Source of the DNA: Romanomermis culicivorax
Taxonomy: Eukaryota; Nematoda; Enoplea; Mermithida; Mermithidae
NCBI GenBank assembly: GCA_963922205.1
Contig: CAWUHX010000037.1
Coordinates: forward strand, 1-64,000
Direction: 5' to 3'
Length of the DNA: 64,000 nt
Part shown: in pieces, positions 11,030-20,093 of the stretch
How the letters are laid out: every line of letters begins with the position of its first letter
Position numbering within the stretch: position 1 is the stretch's first letter
The notes under the pieces: generated by a model
Database searches by the model: none
What the model saw: only the letters and a program-made list of their open reading frames with translations
What the model was told of the DNA's origin: nothing
Made by a program: the position numbers and the translations under genes

Positions 11030-14000
11030 TCAAGGCTTTCGAGGTTGAGGAGGGGTGGGGGTAGATTTGATAGTTGCTTTCCGAGGGTAGAAAGGGGTTG
11101 TCTCGTTTACATGCACCATAAATGTAATATTCTTATGGGGGTGTTTAAGTGTAACGTTGGGGTACATGAAATTTGTAACTGTATAGGGTCCGTTTTGGCG
11201 AGGGAGGAATTTGGGAGTCAACCCTTGTTTACACGAATGATTTTTGTAGAGAATAAGATCACCTGCCTTGTAATGTATGTTCTGAGCATGCTTGTTATAC
11301 TGACGGGTATAGTGGTCCTGGGCTTTTTGTAAACTTTTCTGCACGGTTGAGAGTGCTTCTGTAAAATGTGATTTTACACGAAGGGCGTAATCGTCTAAAT
11401 CAACCATGTAGGACGTGGGGAAAAAATTTAAAGCTGCATCTGACGGCAGATTAGCTTGCCTAGCGTGGAGTAATTCAAATGGGGGATACGAAGTGCTATC
11501 ATTTTTATGAATGTTGATCGAAAAAACAGCATATGGGAGATAAGTATCCCAATCGGTGTGGTTTGAATTGATGTACATGCGGATACGGGTGGCTAAGGTT
11601 TGGTTGCAACGCTCAACTTCCCCATTGGCAATGGGATGATATGGGTTGGTATGAATTTTCTGAGTATTGCATAAACTGGTGATGCGTGAGAAGAGATCGG
11701 ATACGAAATCGGAGCCACGATCACAATGGATGATTTTTGGGGACCCATGACGGCAAACAATTTTGGTTACGAATAGCTTGGCAATAGTGGCTGCAGTGAT
11801 GTCAGGGGTCGGGAATGCCTCTACATACTTTGTGAAATAATCGATGAAAACGACAATGAATCGGTTGCCGTCTTCTGTGAGGGGTAACGGTCCCATGCAA
11901 TCAACACCGACTCTATCAAATGGGCCAGTCGGCTGAATTGGTACCAAATTTGCATGTACTTTGTGCCTAAGAGCTTTCTGTGTCTGGCATGGGTGACAAG
12001 TTTTGCAGTAACATTTGATATCACGGCTCATTTGGGGCCAAAAATATTTCTGTCTGAGCAAGTGTAAAGTTTTCTGGGCCGCAAAATGACCTGTGAACTT
12101 GCTGTCATGATGTGAGGCAATGAGGTGCTGGACCTGTGATTTGGGGATGTATAGTTTTGCCTGTTTGTCGACTATACGGAAGAGAATGTTTTGATGCACT
12201 GCGAATTTGATCAGAGTAAGGGGGTGTTTTTGGGCGATTTTTGCTAAAATACTTTTGACAGTTGGGTCAGTGCATTGGAGTTCGGCAAAATTTTTCTGTT
12301 GCTCTTCCTGTTCAGTTGCTTCAGCTTCCAAAACCGAATTGATAGTGGATATTTCGGGGCGGGTTTCTAATTGCTCAATATCAAAGGATGGCTTTGCTGT
12401 CTGTGAGGGGAATCGAGAAACTGCATCTGCGTTGCGGTTAGCAGTGCCTTTCTTGGGTCGAATGTCTAACTGGATACCAGAGAGGGCTAATCCCCAACAG
12501 GCAATGCGAGGGGACGGGTTTTCCTTTTGTAAGACTGCCTGAACTGCTGTGTGGTCAGTGTGTACAATAACATGTTGCTGGAAAAGATAGGGGCGGAAAT
12601 ACTTGACAAACTCAACTACTGCAAGGGTTTCCAACTCAGTTATCGGGTAGTTGCGTTCTGCGGGCTTCAATGTGCGGCTCCGAAAAGCAATGGGGCGATC
12701 CTGACCTTTACTATCTAGCTGACTGAGAATGGCGCCGATTCCGAGTTTTGAGGCGTCAGTTTGCAGAATAAACGGTTTTGTGAAATCGGGATGCTGCAGT
12801 ATTGGGGCATGGATGAGTAAGTCTTTGAGCTTAGTGAATGCGTTTTGCTGTTCGGGGCCCCAGGAAAATTCGGAATTCTTTTTGAGTAGTGATGTGAGTG
12901 GGCTAGATACTTGAGAGCAATTTGGGATGAATCTGCAATAATACGAGGGTAGGCCAAGGAATGACTTAACTTCTTTTGAGCTTTTGGGCGTGGGTATGTC
13001 ATAAATGGCCTGTACCTTATGGGGATCTGGTGAAATGCCTTGCTGAGAAATGACGTGGCCTAAGTATTGGACTCGGGGTTGGCAGAATTTGCATTTTTGT
13101 ATATTTAGCTTAATGCCTGCTTGTGAGAATCGGGCACGAATAGTGTCTAAACGTTCCAGCATTTGGGCATGGGAGTCTGCGAATACTAAAACATCGTCGA
13201 GATATACAAGGCATGTGTTCCATTGGAGACCCGAAAGAATAACATCCATCAATCTTTGGAATGTGGCTGGGGCATTGGTGAGTCCAAAGGGGAGGTAGTT
13301 GAATTGATACTGGCCGGCTGAGCAATTAAAGGCCGTTTTTTCTCTGTCTGCTTGTGCTATGGGAATGGAATAGTTTGCATTGGATTGGTCAAGGGACGTA
13401 AAATATTTCATTCCACGGAGGGTGTCTAGAACTTCGTCTATACGGGGCAAGGGGTAGGTATCTTTTTTGGTGACTTTGTTGAGGCCTCTAAAATCAATGC
13501 ATAAACGATGGCCTCCGTCTTTTTTGGGGACTAAAACTGTATTGGTACACCATGGAGAATTGCTTTGGCTTATGACACCTGCTGCTGCGAGTTGCTCAAC
13601 TTCTGCTTGTATGATTTGCTTTTCTTTTGGGGAAGTCCGATAAAGTTGTCTACGTACAGGTTGGGAGCCATTGGTGTCAATTGCATGTGAAACAAGGGTG
13701 GTTCTACCTACATCCATTTTGGATTTAGCATATAATGTAGGATACTTCGATAGGGCGCGTAGGAGTTGCATTTTCTCGGTTTCTGTGAGGTCACTGGAGG
13801 TTAAATTGACATTTTCTTTTAACCATGTGAATGTATCAAAACGGTTGGGCTGGTTTTGCGTGGAAGGGGTCTTGTTAGGGGAAGCATTTTGTTTTGGGAT
13901 GTAACATGAGACTGTACCAATGCATGTTCCAGGGTAAAGAATTTGTGCTGTTTCTTGTGTGTTCAGGACGGATATGCGTATGCGACTGTTTTGATTTTCC

Positions 14001-15520
14001 GAGATACAAGCCCCGAAATGGACTTTGGGATTCTGCTTGGGTTTCGGAGTGAATTCGAGCTGTTGAACTTGTAGGTACGATTTCGGCAAGGGGACAGTAA
14101 ATTCGGTTACTGTACGGGGTGGTAATTCTAATTTCTCGTCTAAATAAGTTCCACCACGAGTTGAAAGAGGGCTATATTCTAGGCCGTCACAGGGTAATAT
14201 GACATTGCCAAATTTGACCTGAGATTTTTGATTGTTGATAGTGTATTCCGAAAATCGACTGAGAAAGTTTTTGCCTAGAAGGATGTCTGCTGTGCAATCT
14301 TTTTGGACATGAACCATTATTGTTTCCTGGATTGTTTGGGCTGTCACTGTGACAAAAGTGGTCCCTACAAAGTGTATCGGAAGGTTATTTGCTGCTTTTG
14401 CTTGGACTAGCGGGGGTTTCATGTCTAACTGTAGGATTTGAGCGATTCGGGAATCAATGAGTGAGTAAACTGCACCAGTGTCTATCATGCCTTTTGTCAT
14501 TAATTTGCCCTTAAGTGTGATTGGAATATGAGGGGTATGTTTCTCAGGTAAATTTTGGGGTGGCTTATTTGATGCAGATTGGTGAAATTGATTAATGAGT
14601 TCGATTGCAGGAGTTCGGGGGGTATCAATATCGACAAGGACGTATTTCTGCTGTGTTTGTGCCCCAGGACGATTAGCTAATTCTAAAAGGGCATGGCGGA
14701 ATGATGGGGAAATGGTCTCATGTAAATGTCTGTTGTTTGATGGTATTTGGTATGCATGTTCAGTTGCAGCATGGTGCTTTGGAGAGGGGAAATATTTTCG
14801 GAGAACGAGAAAAGAATAAAAGACGCCTGCAATAACTACAGTAATAACGGCGAGATTTATAATGATTTGCAGGGGTCCTTTGAGTAAATTGTTTAATCCG
14901 TCCGTGAGACTTTGGGTGGTACCGGTAATTACATGTTCTATGCCTTGACCGGCACCAGAGAGGGTATTTCCGAGTGCTTGGCCAGTGCCTGAGATCATGT
15001 TGTAAACTGTATCCGAATTGAGAGACATTTGGGCGGTGTAATTGACGAGTTTTTTGACAACGTTTTCCAGTGTGTGAGTTTTGTAAATGTATTGTTTCAA
15101 AAAGAGTAAGTTGGTTGAAATAGTTGCAAGTTGATCATGAAAAATAGCGGGTGTATTAAAATGGAAAAGGGAGAAATTTTGGTTCCAGACGATTTCTAAC
15201 GGTAAATTTGTGACATGCGGGGATCCTGTTTCACTGACCCATGTATTATTCTGTTTGTAAAGGGCTACATGCACGTGATGGCAGTCAACGGTTTGTGAGA
15301 AAGGGGTCAAATCGTTGCCTCCTGGATTCGAAAACATGAGTTCGGTTCCTATGAGAATGGGTAAAAGTTTGTAGCATGTTTGGTTGATTTTGTGGTTGTA
15401 AAAGACTATGGATGCGTTTACCTGCTTGCAGGGCCAGACTGTGAGGGCTTCTCCTGTGAATTCTGCTATTATGTCGGTTCTCTGTAAAAATGCACGCGCT
15501 CCAAGGGTTGCATCAAGACG
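11030..15520 (-). CDS. pol: element 1 ORF3: envelope C-terminal part, membrane anchor, protease, RT, RNase H, integrase
   Basis: The frame is open from the codon after TAA 15523-15521; the first ATG is at 15337 (1435 aa from there). Counting from that ATG, residues 1-150 are Cys- and NxT-containing glycoprotein sequence with a Gly/Thr-rich stretch (110-150). Residues about 155-178 form a hydrophobic membrane segment followed by basic LRKYF. The aspartic protease has DTGA at 286-289. RT spans about 570-770 with YLDD at 712-715. RNase H is about 850-975 (TDAS at 860-863). Integrase has its HHCC region at about 1070-1117 and the DDE triad at about D1146, D1206 and E1242 (NGEVERCN). The terminal stop is at 11030. 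A membrane anchor directly upstream of the protease on one chain is unusual. An upstream stop makes full expression depend on readthrough, or this copy is damaged. Confidence 0.9.
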   Translation of the reverse strand, partial: RLDATLGARAFLQRTDIIAEFTGEALTVWPCKQVNASIVFYNHKINQTCYKLLPILIGTELMFSNPGGNDLTPFSQTVDCHHVHVALYKQNNTWVSETGSPHVTNLPLEIVWNQNFSLFHFNTPAIFHDQLATISTNLLFLKQYIYKTHTLENVVKKLVNYTAQMSLNSDTVYNMISGTGQALGNTLSGAGQGIEHVITGTTQSLTDGLNNLLKGPLQIIINLAVITVVIAGVFYSFLVLRKYFPSPKHHAATEHAYQIPSNNRHLHETISPSFRHALLELANRPGAQTQQKYVLVDIDTPRTPAIELINQFHQSASNKPPQNLPEKHTPHIPITLKGKLMTKGMIDTGAVYSLIDSRIAQILQLDMKPPLVQAKAANNLPIHFVGTTFVTVTAQTIQETIMVHVQKDCTADILLGKNFLSRFSEYTINNQKSQVKFGNVILPCDGLEYSPLSTRGGTYLDEKLELPPRTVTEFTVPLPKSYLQVQQLEFTPKPKQNPKVHFGACISENQNSRIRISVLNTQETAQILYPGTCIGTVSCYIPKQNASPNKTPSTQNQPNRFDTFTWLKENVNLTSSDLTETEKMQLLRALSKYPTLYAKSKMDVGRTTLVSHAIDTNGSQPVRRQLYRTSPKEKQIIQAEVEQLAAAGVISQSNSPWCTNTVLVPKKDGGHRLCIDFRGLNKVTKKDTYPLPRIDEVLDTLRGMKYFTSLDQSNANYSIPIAQADREKTAFNCSAGQYQFNYLPFGLTNAPATFQRLMDVILSGLQWNTCLVYLDDVLVFADSHAQMLERLDTIRARFSQAGIKLNIQKCKFCQPRVQYLGHVISQQGISPDPHKVQAIYDIPTPKSSKEVKSFLGLPSYYCRFIPNCSQVSSPLTSLLKKNSEFSWGPEQQNAFTKLKDLLIHAPILQHPDFTKPFILQTDASKLGIGAILSQLDSKGQDRPIAFRSRTLKPAERNYPITELETLAVVEFVKYFRPYLFQQHVIVHTDHTAVQAVLQKENPSPRIACWGLALSGIQLDIRPKKGTANRNADAVSRFPSQTAKPSFDIEQLETRPEISTINSVLEAEATEQEEQQKNFAELQCTDPTVKSILAKIAQKHPLTLIKFAVHQNILFRIVDKQAKLYIPKSQVQHLIASHHDSKFTGHFAAQKTLHLLRQKYFWPQMSRDIKCYCKTCHPCQTQKALRHKVHANLVPIQPTGPFDRVGVDCMGPLPLTEDGNRFIVVFIDYFTKYVEAFPTPDITAATIAKLFVTKIVCRHGSPKIIHCDRGSDFVSDLFSRITSLCNTQKIHTNPYHPIANGEVERCNQTLATRIRMYINSNHTDWDTYLPYAVFSINIHKNDSTSYPPFELLHARQANLPSDAALNFFPTSYMVDLDDYALRVKSHFTEALSTVQKSLQKAQDHYTRQYNKHAQNIHYKAGDLILYKNHSCKQGLTPKFLPRQNGPYTVTNFMYPNVTLKHPHKNITFMVHVNETTPFYPRKATIKSTPTPPQPRKP

Positions 15521-17590
15521 TTAGATTTGCCATACAAGATCAAGGTGACGCTGTGCCTGTCTGCATAATTCACTCCATACGTTTTTGAAATTTTGAATTT
15601 CGAATTCCTGTATTTTGTCTGCTAGATAGTTTAGTTTCGCATTAATGGGTTCAAAATCATCAAAATCGTATAGTATAGTATGAGTTTCGTTGGTTTTTGG
15701 GGTTAAAAATGCATTACGATGTGGGGTGCTTTTGTCTAATTGTACGATAATGCCTTGTTTGGTTAGAATGTTGTCTTGAATTTCTGGGCAATTAGGGTTC
15801 GAAAAAACTGTATTTTTAACCGAGAATGCACCTTGTAGCTCTTCTATTATCATGTGTGTTTGCGTGAGTTTGATGGGATGTGTATTTTTGTATTCGAAAG
15901 GGCATAAGTTTTCAAATGCTGTTTCATTCCAGATAATAGATCCGTCGGCTGTTACACAATGACCTGATGTCTGTTTGCATGACCCTAGGTCGCCTAATCT
16001 ACCTGTCATAAATTTTCCATTCCAAGATGCTATTTGTCCTATTTCTATGATGACGTTAGTGACTGAGGTACAATGGTCTGTACAACACCATGTGTATTCT
16101 ACGCTTAGGGAGTTATTTGTTGACCAAAATCCTGGTTGGGTTTCGTATAATTTTTGACAGTTGTGTTCTTTGTCTATAACGATTGCCTTACAAACATGTG
16201 GGGTTAGATTTTGCATTTCGGTTTGGTCGAAGACAATACCTTTTGAGCCAAAAAATCCTGTATTAGTACAAATTTTGCGTTTGCGAACACTGCATTTGTA
16301 TGCGTCTGTAATGTGGGGCTTAGTGGAGGGGATATAGATTTTTCCGAATGTCTGTACGGGTTTGTCTACTGTGGAAGGGGGCATGCATGATACAAGTTTT
16401 GGTATGCTGACTGAGTGACCGCTCAATGAAGTTCCACACATCTGAAATTGGGCACTACACGATGTGGGGATTATTATACAAAGAAAGATACAAAACATCG
16501 GCCAATAGAATGTTTTAGTGGAGGCGGCGGGGCACTGTATGTTTTCGTTGTGGCCGGTTTGGTGTTGTTCGGTTTTGGGTTGAGGGGGTGGCCGGTTTGC
16601 AATCTGAACATTCTGTAAAAGTTTGGAATTTGAGTTATGGGATGGGGTTTGGACTTGCTTACTTGCGGGGGTCGGTAGCAATGTTTGGCGGGGGCAGAAT
16701 TGGTAGGGTTCAGGGGTCAGGCTGTGTAAGAGGGACAATAAGTTGCGACCTGTTTTCGATGGGGTTTCGGGGGCGGTGGGTGGCGTAGTGTCTTGTTTTT
16801 GGGGGATCTTGTAGCCTACGGGGATGGTGGGCGGCGATTTTTTGATTTTTGCGGCTTCAGGCATGGGGGGTTGTGACATGGCGCACCAATCGGGTACGTC
16901 CAGATCAAGGACGTATTCGTCACTACGGCGGTGGGTGTTGGGCATGATAGTTCCTAAAGTAGTCTGAGGGCCGTTAGTTATGGCGGGTAATTTTGAGTAA
17001 AATGCAGGATCCTCAATGTCCATGAGGGGTTGGGGTTGCCTGTACTCAATGCAGTTTTGAATATTACGACTTTGCTGATTTGGACAATACCTGCTTGTAT
17101 GACCTCTCTGCTTGCATAGAAAACATTGAAAATTGGAGTAGGGTTTTGAAAGGCAGTTATCTGATCTATGTCCTGTTTGGGAGCAGTGGATGCATCGGCT
17201 TTTACAATCACGTATACTGTGATTACTACGGAAACAGATTTCACATGATTTTCGGGTAACTACTGATTTACAATTACGAGCTACGTGTCCAATTTGTCCA
17301 CACTGGAAGCATGTGGGTTGCCTAGGGGTGGTATTGTTCCTGTAAGCATTATTCCTACTGTAAGTGTTGTTACTGAAATTGTTGTAGCTACTTTGTTGTG
17401 GGGGTTGGGGTTTTTGTTTGATCTGCAATTGTAAATCTTTTACTTGTTGTTCTAACTGATGCAAAAGATCCTGTTGGTCTGTATTTTTGGTGAGGGAAAA
17501 GATGGGTTTGGGTTTTGGGGGTATAGAGGGAAGGGCGTTAGATTTTAACTCATTTCTAAGGATTTGCTGTTCATTGTAAGCTGCTTCATC
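15521..17590 (-). CDS. element 1 ORF2: four CCHC zinc knuckles fused to envelope-like glycoprotein (N-terminal part)
   Basis: This stretch is in the same frame as the preceding gag ORF and begins right after its TAA. Counted from the codon at 17464, residues 52-128 carry four CCHC-type knuckles (CFQCGQIGHVARNC, CEICFRSNHSIRDC, CIHCSQTGHRSDNC, CFLCKQRGHTSRYC), typical of nucleocapsid. A Pro-rich linker follows (about 140-315). A hydrophobic stretch at about 319-337 ending SCSA looks like an internal signal peptide. A Cys-rich ectodomain with several NxT/S sites continues to the TAA at 15523-15521 and resumes in the same frame beyond it. The order suggests an env-like surface protein; its fusion class cannot be assigned by eye. 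Alternatively this is a non-envelope secreted domain captured by the element. Confidence 0.8.
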   Translation of the reverse strand, partial: DEAAYNEQQILRNELKSNALPSIPPKPKPIFSLTKNTDQQDLLHQLEQQVKDLQLQIKQKPQPPQQSSYNNFSNNTYSRNNAYRNNTTPRQPTCFQCGQIGHVARNCKSVVTRKSCEICFRSNHSIRDCKSRCIHCSQTGHRSDNCLSKPYSNFQCFLCKQRGHTSRYCPNQQSRNIQNCIEYRQPQPLMDIEDPAFYSKLPAITNGPQTTLGTIMPNTHRRSDEYVLDLDVPDWCAMSQPPMPEAAKIKKSPPTIPVGYKIPQKQDTTPPTAPETPSKTGRNLLSLLHSLTPEPYQFCPRQTLLPTPASKQVQTPSHNSNSKLLQNVQIANRPPPQPKTEQHQTGHNENIQCPAASTKTFYWPMFCIFLCIIIPTSCSAQFQMCGTSLSGHSVSIPKLVSCMPPSTVDKPVQTFGKIYIPSTKPHITDAYKCSVRKRKICTNTGFFGSKGIVFDQTEMQNLTPHVCKAIVIDKEHNCQKLYETQPGFWSTNNSLSVEYTWCCTDHCTSVTNVIIEIGQIASWNGKFMTGRLGDLGSCKQTSGHCVTADGSIIWNETAFENLCPFEYKNTHPIKLTQTHMIIEELQGAFSVKNTVFSNPNCPEIQDNILTKQGIIVQLDKSTPHRNAFLTPKTNETHTILYDFDDFEPINAKLNYLADKIQEFEIQNFKNVWSELCRQAQRHLDLVWQI

Positions 17591-18628
17591 TTACATTTCT
17601 TTTAAAGTTGGGAACCGTCTATACTTAATTGCTTCCCTGATTTCGTTTTGCATGCCTTCTACAAAGAGGGTTTTTATGATCATTTCTCGTGCGTCTGTGT
17701 TAAAGTTAGGGTAGGCGAGGGTTGCGAGATGTTCTAGATCAAAAAAGAATTCTGTTACTGTTTCTGAACGCTTTTGTTTTCTTTTGCGTAAGAATTGTTG
17801 ATGTAGCTCATTATCTCTATTGTTTGGGAAAAATGCCTGTAATGCGACTTTATACTGCTCGTATGTGTGGGGAGGGTTTTCGGAATTTGCTAAACTTTTG
17901 AACTTTGCTAAGGCGGCTCCTCCTAAATGAATTTCTAAACATGCCAACTTTAACTGTACGTCTGTATCTTTCATGCCTTGGAGTGCCATGAATTGTTCTA
18001 ATCTTTTGTTCCATTCACCAAAATGTTGGGTCACGCCGCCCGTGAATACTGTAGGTTTCGCGTAGAAATTATTTGCCATGTTATTACGAATGTTTGCTGT
18101 TCTGAGATCGTCTATTAGGGTAGGGTTTACTGTATTCTGATTCAATTGTGTGCGTAGGGTACGAAAATGTTCTGAAAATAAATCGTTTATCTGCTCTCTA
18201 ACGATTTCTCCTAAATGATCTTGCATTTGGTGGGTCATTCTTGGTTTGCGTTGGGATTTCTGCTTAAATGCTTCAATTTTTGCTTCACGCTGTATTCGTT
18301 TAAATGTATCGCTTAATGTCTCGTTGGAGGGGATTTCCAGTTTGCTTTCTATGAATACTGTCTTTCTGTAGGAAATGATTACTACTGTATTATCTAATGC
18401 TTCTAAATGCCCGGATAAGAGTACACCTAATTGGGGGCAGGGAGTTCCACTGGTTAATGTAACGGTACGGTCACCAAAATATGTAACGACCAGATTTGTG
18501 TGAGGTACTTTACTTCTAACCAATCGGTCGATACCGCAGGGACAATGGGACGGGCGGTACAAATACGGGGCGATAATATACGAACGATCGACGGTCGCTT
18601 GAACGTCGACAATAAAAACGCGCTTCAA
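17591..18628 (-). CDS. gag: element 1 ORF1: Gag-like
   Basis: A Retrotrans_gag-type helical domain spans about residues 205-335 of this frame: WNKRLEQFM, LACLEIHLGGAALAKF, PPHTYEQYKVALQAFF and FFFDLEHLATLAYP are typical blocks. The open frame runs back through the primer-binding site into the 5' LTR with no ATG there. The first in-frame ATG is at 18238, which would give a 215-residue product. The ORF ends at TAA 17593-17591; the next codons continue in the same frame into the zinc knuckles. Either a non-AUG start is used upstream or translation starts at 18238. Confidence 0.8.
   Translation of the reverse strand: MKRVFIVDVQATVDRSYIIAPYLYRPSHCPCGIDRLVRSKVPHTNLVVTYFGDRTVTLTSGTPCPQLGVLLSGHLEALDNTVVIISYRKTVFIESKLEIPSNETLSDTFKRIQREAKIEAFKQKSQRKPRMTHQMQDHLGEIVREQINDLFSEHFRTLRTQLNQNTVNPTLIDDLRTANIRNNMANNFYAKPTVFTGGVTQHFGEWNKRLEQFMALQGMKDTDVQLKLACLEIHLGGAALAKFKSLANSENPPHTYEQYKVALQAFFPNNRDNELHQQFLRKRKQKRSETVTEFFFDLEHLATLAYPNFNTDAREMIIKTLFVEGMQNEIREAIKYRRFPTLKEM
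18459..18476 (-). promoter_or_regulatory. candidate primer-binding site of element 1
   Basis: Minus strand TGGTGACCGTACCGTTAC begins five bases inside the 5' LTR boundary and starts with TGG, as needed to pair with a tRNA 3'-CCA end. The tRNA species was not identified. Confidence 0.6.
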
Positions 18629-19377
18629 TTTATAATACGAACGGGGGCCTCGGTTTAAGTTGCTTTCGGATAGTCGGCCGCTTGCAAATGTATAAAAAGG
18701 ACGGGGTGAGCGCGGAAGTCAAAACGTAAAAACCACAAGAATAAGAAATGATCAAAATCACGCTTTGCTTCTTCTTTTATACAGCGATTTTGGCCACTCC
18801 CTGGGCGTTGCGGGAGGTCGAGCTTCTGTCCATCTTCTTCCGCCAATCGTTGTTTCCTGCTACGCTTTTTATGCTTACTTGGTTACGCCTCTCTAACGCT
18901 TTTCTGGTACCGTATGCTTTCTGTGCTTCCCTTGCTTTCTACGGTGGGCTTGGCCACACCTTTGTGCTTCTGTGCATGCTTCCTGTATCGGTTTCTCTGT
19001 ATACACATGTTTTGTGGGGCCGCCGCTACCGTTACACTTGAGACTACTGTACGGCGGGGCTTCTACGTATTTTACTGTGTGCAGGTGTTGTTTACGATTT
19101 TTACGGGGGATTACGGTAGCTGTGGAATGTGTAGTTTAGTGTAGGTTCTAGGGGAACAGCTGCCGTTTGTGCAAATTAATTGGGGCATCTTAATTGGGCT
19201 ACCGGGGTGTGAACGGATCAAAATAACGTACTTCACGTAATTTTGTAGGAATGTTTGGGTGTGAATCCCAGACACCCTTGAGATGATAAAATGTGAAAAT
19301 AAAAATAATATCTAATAAATGTCTATTACATACAGTATGCTACACATTTACAGTACTGCTTTAGCAGGTACGTTACA
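18482..19377 (-). repeat. 5' LTR of element 1
   Basis: 896 bp, TGTAACG...CGTTACA, matching 10096-10998. Sense (minus) TATTATAAAT lies near 18632-18644. The opposite strand has TATAAAAAG at 18691-18699, a 97-codon ORF from ATG 18748, and AATAAA signals near 19299-19320, so the LTR could be transcribed both ways. Confidence 0.85.
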
Positions 19378-20093
19378 TAATGGAGAAATTTTGGACTAAA
19401 TATTTACAAGAAGATTTTTTTTTTCTCTGTTGCAAAAACTATACCTGTCAAGCAATTAACGTTGCTCTAAAAAATGCTGCTCTTTGATTTGATCCCCTGA
19501 AGCCTAAGCCTGCGTTGAAGTAAACTGTATCAAAGAGTGCTTTCATATGTGTAATAGGGATTTAAGGAAAGTTCTCACGCTACCGTGGAAAATCGATTTA
19601 ATCAGTATAGTCGACTTCGTGGGACAGTCGACTTACTGGTAATTTATGTCTAAAAAATGATGCTTATATCATTAGTCGAGCTACTTGGACGGTCGAATTA
19701 CTAGGATGTATTCGTATATACTATGGGTTATTTATTTAAATTCAAGTTTTAAAAAAGTTTAATACATTCTCTGAACGTATTGTATACTAAACATTATGTT
19801 AAGTCGTTAATTTCAATGACACATCAGTAAATTTTTCTAATTTTTTGTTTAAGGATGTAACAGAGAATGTTGAATCAGCAGAACTCTTCTTATCTTTTGA
19901 CTTGTGGGACGAGAAAAACAAGCCGGCACATCTAAAAGCTTCATTTTTACCAAATCACTAAACTGGTATTTTGTTCAGCTAAAATATGATATTTCTAAAA
20001 CCAATATTCTTTCTATACTTATTTAATTCAATTTTGGTACATCAAACTTTTGGTTTTCTAAAATAAAATTCCGACTCATCAATTTATTTATAG
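19378..20093. other. spacer between element 1 and the Kunitz gene
   Basis: AT-rich. A segment at about 19854-19962 after a TTTAAG acceptor is open for about 36 codons on the plus strand but ends in TAA and does not splice in frame to 20094. It may be a degraded first exon; I do not count it as supported. Confidence 0.4.

Larger units (their letters stand above)
10096..19377 (-). mobile_element. Ty3/gypsy-like LTR retroelement with envelope gene inside gag-pol (element 1)
   Basis: Flanking LTRs (10096-10998 and 18482-19377) start TGTAACG and end CGTTACA. The element reads on the minus strand: a TGG-initial primer-binding candidate follows the 5' LTR (18476-18459) and a purine tract precedes the 3' LTR (complement of 10999-11011). 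Coding order is Gag, four CCHC knuckles, signal peptide plus Cys-rich glycoprotein with a C-terminal membrane anchor, aspartic protease, RT, RNase H, integrase. All lie in one frame, interrupted by TAA at 17593-17591 and 15523-15521. Only about 18 nt separate the integrase stop from the purine tract, so no envelope follows pol. The 4-5 bp next to the two ends (taaag / taatg) do not form a clean target duplication. Confidence 0.9.

Noticed and set aside
11030-14819. Numerous plus-strand ORFs across the pol region
   Set aside because: Shadows of the minus-strand pol gene in other frames.
19854-19962. Possible first exon of the Kunitz gene (ELFLSFDLWDEKNKPAHL)
   Set aside because: The frame ends in TAA before the only donor and cannot join exon 20094 in phase.
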